Part shown: piece after piece, positions 14,948 through 18,155 of the stretch
Numbering within the stretch: the stretch's first letter is position 1
How the letters are laid out: the number at the start of each line of letters is the position of its first letter
Assembly (NCBI GenBank): GCA_021845155.1
Contig: JAKBSB010000006.1
Location: forward strand, 1 to 18,155
From: Thermoplasmata archaeon
GTDB taxonomy: Archaea > Thermoplasmatota > Thermoplasmata > Thermoplasmatales > Thermoplasmataceae
Length of the DNA stretch: 18,155 nt
Reading direction: 5' to 3'
Program-made: the position numbers and the translations under genes
Notes under the pieces: generated by a model
Databases searched by the model: none
Told to the model about the DNA's origin: nothing
What the model saw: the letters and a program-made list of their open reading frames with translations, nothing else

Positions 14948-16598
14948 TGTAATACGCCGCCCTGTATATCCTGAGGACAATTCCAGCCAGAACCAATATT
15001 ATGCCAAGACCGATTCCAAAGACCCCTTCCTGAGGAATTGAAACTGGATTCAATTTTGCAATTATAACAACTATTGCTATTGCGGAAACTGAAATGATGG
15101 ATGTCAGTACCATTGCAGTATTTTTGCTCAATTGATAAGCATTCTTTGTTTCCACTTTTGGCTTTACCTTATATGAGAACTGTGCAGATTTCATTGTACC
15201 AACAGCTGCAAATGCGGTTGCACCTCCTGCAAAGAGAGTTGCCAGTATGTTTATTCCATTTCCATACGTCATAAGTGTTCCAATGTTTTCCGACAGTGTT
15301 ATAAAAGTAAAGCATAGCAATAGGAGGAAAATCAGGAATGATGTAAGAATCCTGTTTGGAGAAACCTTGAATTTTCCTTTTACATATTGCCTGTTCAGGA
15401 AATACATGCCCCCCACGACTATCACGAATGGAGGTACCAGGACCGCTGCCACTATACTGTCTGATATTGGTATTCCAGGGGCAAGTGCTCCCCAGAGAGA
15501 CAGGATTGCAAGATAAATTATGCTCAATATACCAAAGGAAGTAACAAGCGGACGCGCGAGCGGATGGAGATCGTTGCTTCTGTCGATAAATGGCACTGCT
15601 ATAAAGTATACGAGAGGAATAACTGCAAAGACTACAGTAGCAGCCAGAGCTTCATATGCCCCATCTGCAGCCAGAAATGTGAAGTCAATAGCCTTGTAAA
15701 CAAATAAAAGGAACCATGGCGGATAAGTTGGTACAAATGCAGCAAATACGCTTGACGATGATACCTGCGGAAATGGCGAGAATAATGTTGGCACACTTGG
15801 AAGCAATATCATTACAGAAGGTACTATTATGATTATACCCAGAGCAATCATTCCAAGTTGTATCATATATGCAAAATTGTAAGGGTTCCAGGGCTTGTAA
15901 TTCGGATCTTCTTTGTCAACTGCCGGTGCTTTATGTTTGGATACCCTGTTTGAAGGCATTATTCCATTGGCCTCTGCCAGGAAGAAATGAAGTCCGAATA
16001 TTGCACCTATAACAAGAACCAGTATAATATGCCAGGCGAGCATATGAGCAAAAAGGCTTACGCTGGTACCGTTTCCAAAAAATATTGATTCAAAAGTCTT
16101 TCCCAGGAATGGAACCGCCTCTGCGATCCCTCTTCCTACATCAGTAGCATCTGAGGAGAGCACATCTCCGGTCATCGAATAACCGAAGAACCCTACCCCA
16201 ATGGTCGTAGCCAGCAGGATAACTCCGCTGATCCATTGTAAAATCCTTGGTTTCTTGTATGCGCCCATGAAATAATTCCTGAACATATGCACATAAATCA
16301 GGACAATCATAGCGTAGGCACCGTAAAGATGCGAAGTTAGTATAAGTGCACCGTAAGGAATCGTTTCAATAATCGCCTCAGTACTATTGTAAGCAGAAGC
16401 AGGATTATAGTATAGCAAAAGTATAAGTCCGGAAATTATCTGATATATGAATGCAACACTTATGAGAGCACCAGTCCAGTACATGAAGCCACCGCGTTTC
16501 CTCATGTAATCTGGAACTCTTTTCAGGGGAAGTTCTGACATGTGGAGGGGGTCTTTTCCTAATATTGAATTATCCTGAACAAAATCTTGATCTACCAT
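14940..16598 (-). CDS. Cytochrome b of a bc1-like quinol oxidising complex
   Basis: A large integral membrane protein (552 residues, about 12 helices) carrying two b haems. Haem ligands are visible as two His pairs in helices B and D: His-90/His-104 and His-190/His-204, each 14 apart, the bc1-type spacing. The quinol-site motif at 293-296 is P-P-W-F instead of PEWY. After the core of about 400 residues comes an extension with several more helices, as in archaeal SoxN-type proteins. The b-type core and C-terminal subunit IV-like half are one polypeptide. It lies 9 bases after the Rieske gene. No cytochrome c1 or CxxCH protein is encoded nearby, so electrons from Rieske must pass to something else, such as sulfocyanin or a terminal oxidase encoded elsewhere. 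Confidence 0.92.
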   Translation of the reverse strand: MVDQDFVQDNSILGKDPLHMSELPLKRVPDYMRKRGGFMYWTGALISVAFIYQIISGLILLLYYNPASAYNSTEAIIETIPYGALILTSHLYGAYAMIVLIYVHMFRNYFMGAYKKPRILQWISGVILLATTIGVGFFGYSMTGDVLSSDATDVGRGIAEAVPFLGKTFESIFFGNGTSVSLFAHMLAWHIILVLVIGAIFGLHFFLAEANGIMPSNRVSKHKAPAVDKEDPNYKPWNPYNFAYMIQLGMIALGIIIIVPSVMILLPSVPTLFSPFPQVSSSSVFAAFVPTYPPWFLLFVYKAIDFTFLAADGAYEALAATVVFAVIPLVYFIAVPFIDRSNDLHPLARPLVTSFGILSIIYLAILSLWGALAPGIPISDSIVAAVLVPPFVIVVGGMYFLNRQYVKGKFKVSPNRILTSFLIFLLLLCFTFITLSENIGTLMTYGNGINILATLFAGGATAFAAVGTMKSAQFSYKVKPKVETKNAYQLSKNTAMVLTSIISVSAIAIVVIIAKLNPVSIPQEGVFGIGLGIILVLAGIVLRIYRAAYYNE

Positions 16599-16607
16599 AT
16601 TTTATTT

Positions 16608-17348
16608 TCACACTCCGGAACCTAATAGAACTATAGGTGTAGTAGTTGTGCCTGTTGGGAAGGGAGTTCCACCCTCAAGATCATTTGGTTTCCCATATAT
16701 TGTTGGACCGACCATACTTTTAACCTTATAGTTGTCAGTAGTCGGGTCATAATCAAGTATCACATTTGGCAAAGGCCTTGCAGTGGGTCCCGTAGTAACA
16801 GCAGCCCCGTGATATGGATCATACGTACTTCCGTGGCATCCACAATGTATGTATGCCGGGCTACTGGCATTCGACGGAAGATCTGATATCTCACCTTTAG
16901 TTGAAGGCGGATAATAATGTATAATTGGAGGAACACAACCAAGATGCTGGCATATTGCGCTGAATGCTACAACTGAACCATGCGGTCCTACTCCATCTGG
17001 TGATGTAAATGTGTTTCCATTTGCCGGGATGACTACTTTAGTGCTGTTAATCTTAATATCAACGTTCGAGGAATCCCCGAGTCTTAAGAGAAAGTTCGGG
17101 TCGTCCTGAAGCGGGTAATAAAATATAGTTATGATAGGGTTGTTAACTTTAAGATCCGTTGTATTGAGTGGAAGACCGGTAGTATTTGTTATTGTCAAAG
17201 TAGGAAACGAGGTAAGCCCAGAGACAGGAGCTATTATGTCCTGAACAACGCCTTTAAGAGCGCCTGCAGCTGCTGCCCCTGCGGACAAGACAATCATCAT
17301 TTTTAGAAAATTTCTCTTTCCGCTGTCGACTTTATCTTCATCCATCAT
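16608..17348 (-). CDS. Rieske iron-sulfur protein of the bc1-like complex
   Basis: Transfers electrons from quinol via a [2Fe-2S] cluster on the outer face of the membrane. It has 246 residues from my chosen start. The N-terminus GKRNFLKMM plus a hydrophobic Ala/Gly-rich helix (about 17-33) resembles a Tat-type anchor with Lys-Arg instead of Arg-Arg. Cluster motifs are CQHLGC (ligands Cys-133 and His-135, disulfide Cys-138) and CGCHGS (ligands Cys-169 and His-172, disulfide Cys-171). Five or so sequons and a Pro/Thr-rich tail suit an exported acidophile protein. The frame is open to an ATG at 17486, but that extension runs across the promoter. I use the ATG at 17348 because a TATA box is centred 25 bases upstream. 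It is the first gene of the five-gene operon, with cytochrome b following after 9 bases. Confidence 0.92.
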   Translation of the reverse strand: MMDEDKVDSGKRNFLKMMIVLSAGAAAAGALKGVVQDIIAPVSGLTSFPTLTITNTTGLPLNTTDLKVNNPIITIFYYPLQDDPNFLLRLGDSSNVDIKINSTKVVIPANGNTFTSPDGVGPHGSVVAFSAICQHLGCVPPIIHYYPPSTKGEISDLPSNASSPAYIHCGCHGSTYDPYHGAAVTTGPTARPLPNVILDYDPTTDNYKVKSMVGPTIYGKPNDLEGGTPFPTGTTTTPIVLLGSGV

Positions 17349-17369
17349 AAAACTGTAAATAAATCGTAG

Positions 17370-17377
17370 TATAAGTT
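17370..17377 (-). promoter_or_regulatory. TATA box for the respiratory operon
   Basis: AACTTATA on the minus strand, centred about 25 bases before the Rieske ATG at 17348. It supports that start and a leaderless transcript. Confidence 0.55.
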
Positions 17378-17470
17378 TTTTATTGAAATATCTGGTCAAA
17401 TGAATAAATAAACTCCCTAAAATAATGGATTTGTATGAAAACAGCGATAAGTTTAAGTGAAGGTAAACTG

Positions 17471-17500
17471 GATATCTGGTTATCATGATTTCCAGATATC
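17471..17500. promoter_or_regulatory. 30-bp near-perfect palindrome, probable operator
   Basis: Outer arms GATATCTGG (17471-17479) and CCAGATATC (17492-17500) are exact inverted copies. The inner ATCATGAT (17482-17489) is a perfect palindrome on the same centre, 17485.5, so 26 of 30 positions are symmetric. It directly abuts the TATA box of the RHH gene and lies in the spacer shared with the divergent Rieske operon. Confidence 0.7.
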
Positions 17501-17508
17501 TTTATATC
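17501..17508 (+). promoter_or_regulatory. TATA box for the RHH gene
   Basis: TTTATATC centred about 30 bases before the ATG at 17535. The palindrome occupies the position where TFB would contact the upstream BRE. Confidence 0.6.
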
Positions 17509-17534
17509 CAAGATACGAATGTGTGGATGATAAT

Positions 17535-18017
17535 ATGACTAATGAAACAGGAAATGATCAGAGCGATGTGCAGACTGATGAAAAGAAGAACATATCTGTG
17601 AAGGGTGTCAGCAAGAATCTATACAATCGTGTGCTTAACATAGCCAGGGATTCGGGAAAGACCCTTGGAGAGATTACGGACGACGCCTACAGTTCCATAG
17701 TGGCCACAGTGGATGGCGCAGTGAATGTATCAAAAGCGTTTGTTGAAGGCGCAAAGAAAGGTTCTTCAAAGATAATCGAGAATATAAAGAATCTTGATCT
17801 TACAGAGAAGGATTTGGCGGACATTGGACAGCGGGTAACAATAAGAAATGTTGAGCACCTCGTATTAAAGGATATGTCAGATAGTGCTTTTAATTCTGGG
17901 ATTAACCTTATCGTTCACGTGAATGAACTGGAATACGTGGACACAATAAAGAAAACTTCAATATTGCTTAAGAGTAAATTTGTGGACCAGATAAATCCCA
18001 TTAAATCAAAAAAATAG
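17535..18017 (+). CDS. Ribbon-helix-helix domain protein, probable transcription regulator
   Basis: 160 residues. After a polar, acidic N-terminal tail (1-18), residues about 19-57 fit a MetJ/Arc ribbon-helix-helix fold. The strand is NISVKGVS, the first helix is KNLYNRVLNIARDSG, and the second is TLGEITDDAYSSIV; the S-K-x-L-Y and A-R-x-S-G-K-x-L-G-E spacing is characteristic of the fold. The remaining 100 residues are unrecognised: an Ala/Gly/Lys helical stretch (60-88) then a possible alpha/beta effector or oligomerisation domain (90-150). I chose the ATG at 17535 because it lies about 30 bases after a TATA box; an in-frame ATG at 17457 would run through the palindrome and promoter. The palindrome next to its promoter suggests autoregulation. 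The RHH assignment is by eye. Confidence 0.75.
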   Translation: MTNETGNDQSDVQTDEKKNISVKGVSKNLYNRVLNIARDSGKTLGEITDDAYSSIVATVDGAVNVSKAFVEGAKKGSSKIIENIKNLDLTEKDLADIGQRVTIRNVEHLVLKDMSDSAFNSGINLIVHVNELEYVDTIKKTSILLKSKFVDQINPIKSKK

Positions 18018-18030
18018 TCTTATTCCATTC

Positions 18031-18037
18031 TTTTTTT
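18031..18037 (+). terminator. T-tract terminator of the RHH gene
   Basis: Seven Ts 13 bases after the stop codon, followed by a T6 run at 18047-18052. This is a typical archaeal T-tract termination region. Confidence 0.55.
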
Positions 18038-18082
18038 AGATCCTTATTTTTTAAAGGCCCGCATAAGAAAATAAAATATACA

Positions 18083-18090
18083 TATTTATT
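18083..18090 (+). promoter_or_regulatory. TATA-like box for the tRNA gene
   Basis: TATTTATT within an AT-rich run (18074-18090), centred about 34 bases before the mature tRNA 5' end. This allows a short 5' leader for RNase P removal. Confidence 0.4.
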
Positions 18091-18120
18091 ATCAGCGTCG
18101 TAGGAAGAAGATATTTTTCA

Positions 18121-18155
18121 GGGCTCGTAGTCTAGTGGTTATGATACCGCCCTTA
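18121..18155 (+). tRNA. tRNA, probably tRNA-Val, 3' half cut off by the window edge
   Basis: The 35 bases fold as the 5' half of a tRNA: acceptor arm GGGCTCG, T8 and A9, a D arm containing AGTGGTTA, then anticodon-stem strand CCGCC and loop start C-T-T-A. U33 followed by T34-A35 leaves an anticodon TAN. Of the possibilities, TAC (Val) fits the class I short D arm. TAA and TAG (Leu) are class II with a larger D loop, and TAT (Ile) is unlikely in archaea. The missing 36th base would decide. Confidence 0.75.

Noticed and set aside
17349..17486. Rieske protein starting at 17486 with 46 extra residues
   Set aside because: The extension crosses the operon's TATA box and part of the palindrome. The start at 17348 fits promoter spacing and the Tat-like anchor.
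17457..17534. RHH protein starting at 17457
   Set aside because: The 26 extra residues would be encoded by the palindrome and TATA box. The start at 17535 fits promoter spacing and gives a polar tail before the RHH strand.

Overview
The window looks like a chromosomal contig from an acidophilic archaeon of the Thermoplasmatales group (Thermoplasma / Ferroplasma / Cuniculiplasma relatives). The evidence is an archaeal Hel308 helicase, an archaeal-type phosphoglycerate mutase (apgM), archaeal RIB7-type riboflavin reductase, long-insertion archaeal PdxS, a Rieske/cytochrome b pair without cytochrome c1, very Asn-X-Ser/Thr-rich surface proteins, and AT-rich TATA boxes about 25-30 bases before many start codons (leaderless-type promoters). 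The order-level placement is inference; no rRNA is present.

Layout. (1) 1-1743, minus: Hel308, cut by the left edge. Its last nine bases look like an Illumina adapter remnant. (2) 1825-7026, plus: a housekeeping run with a riboflavin-pathway reductase, S-adenosylhomocysteine hydrolase, apgM, an unknown membrane protein and seryl-tRNA synthetase. (3) 7032-11025, minus: an orphan GltD-like FAD/Fe-S oxidoreductase, a ferritin-like/encapsulin fusion, and a DUF1634 + TauE/SafE membrane pair. (4) 11163-12905, plus: pdxS followed by a DUF92 membrane protein whose 5' end is abnormal. (5) 13205-17348, minus: a respiratory operon running Rieske, cytochrome b, a degenerate crotonase-fold protein, then two small N-terminally anchored, sequon-rich exported proteins. 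(6) 17535-18014, plus: a small ribbon-helix-helix (RHH) protein, divergent from the respiratory operon. (7) 18121-end: the 5' half of a tRNA, probably tRNA-Val.

How it fits together. The two most interesting loci are the encapsulin and the bc1-like operon. The encapsulin gene encodes shell and iron-oxidising domain in one polypeptide, like the Pyrococcus furiosus protein, so it should build a self-loading iron-storage nanocompartment. Its short promoter carries an AT-rich inverted repeat resembling an iron-responsive box. The bc1-like operon adds three non-standard genes to Rieske and cytochrome b, and its cytochrome b has PPWF in place of the usual PEWY quinol-site motif. The divergent spacer between this operon and the RHH gene holds a nearly perfect 30-bp palindrome directly abutting the RHH gene's TATA box. 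This suggests an autoregulated RHH repressor that could also control quinol oxidation.

No CRISPR array, insertion sequence, prophage or rRNA was seen.
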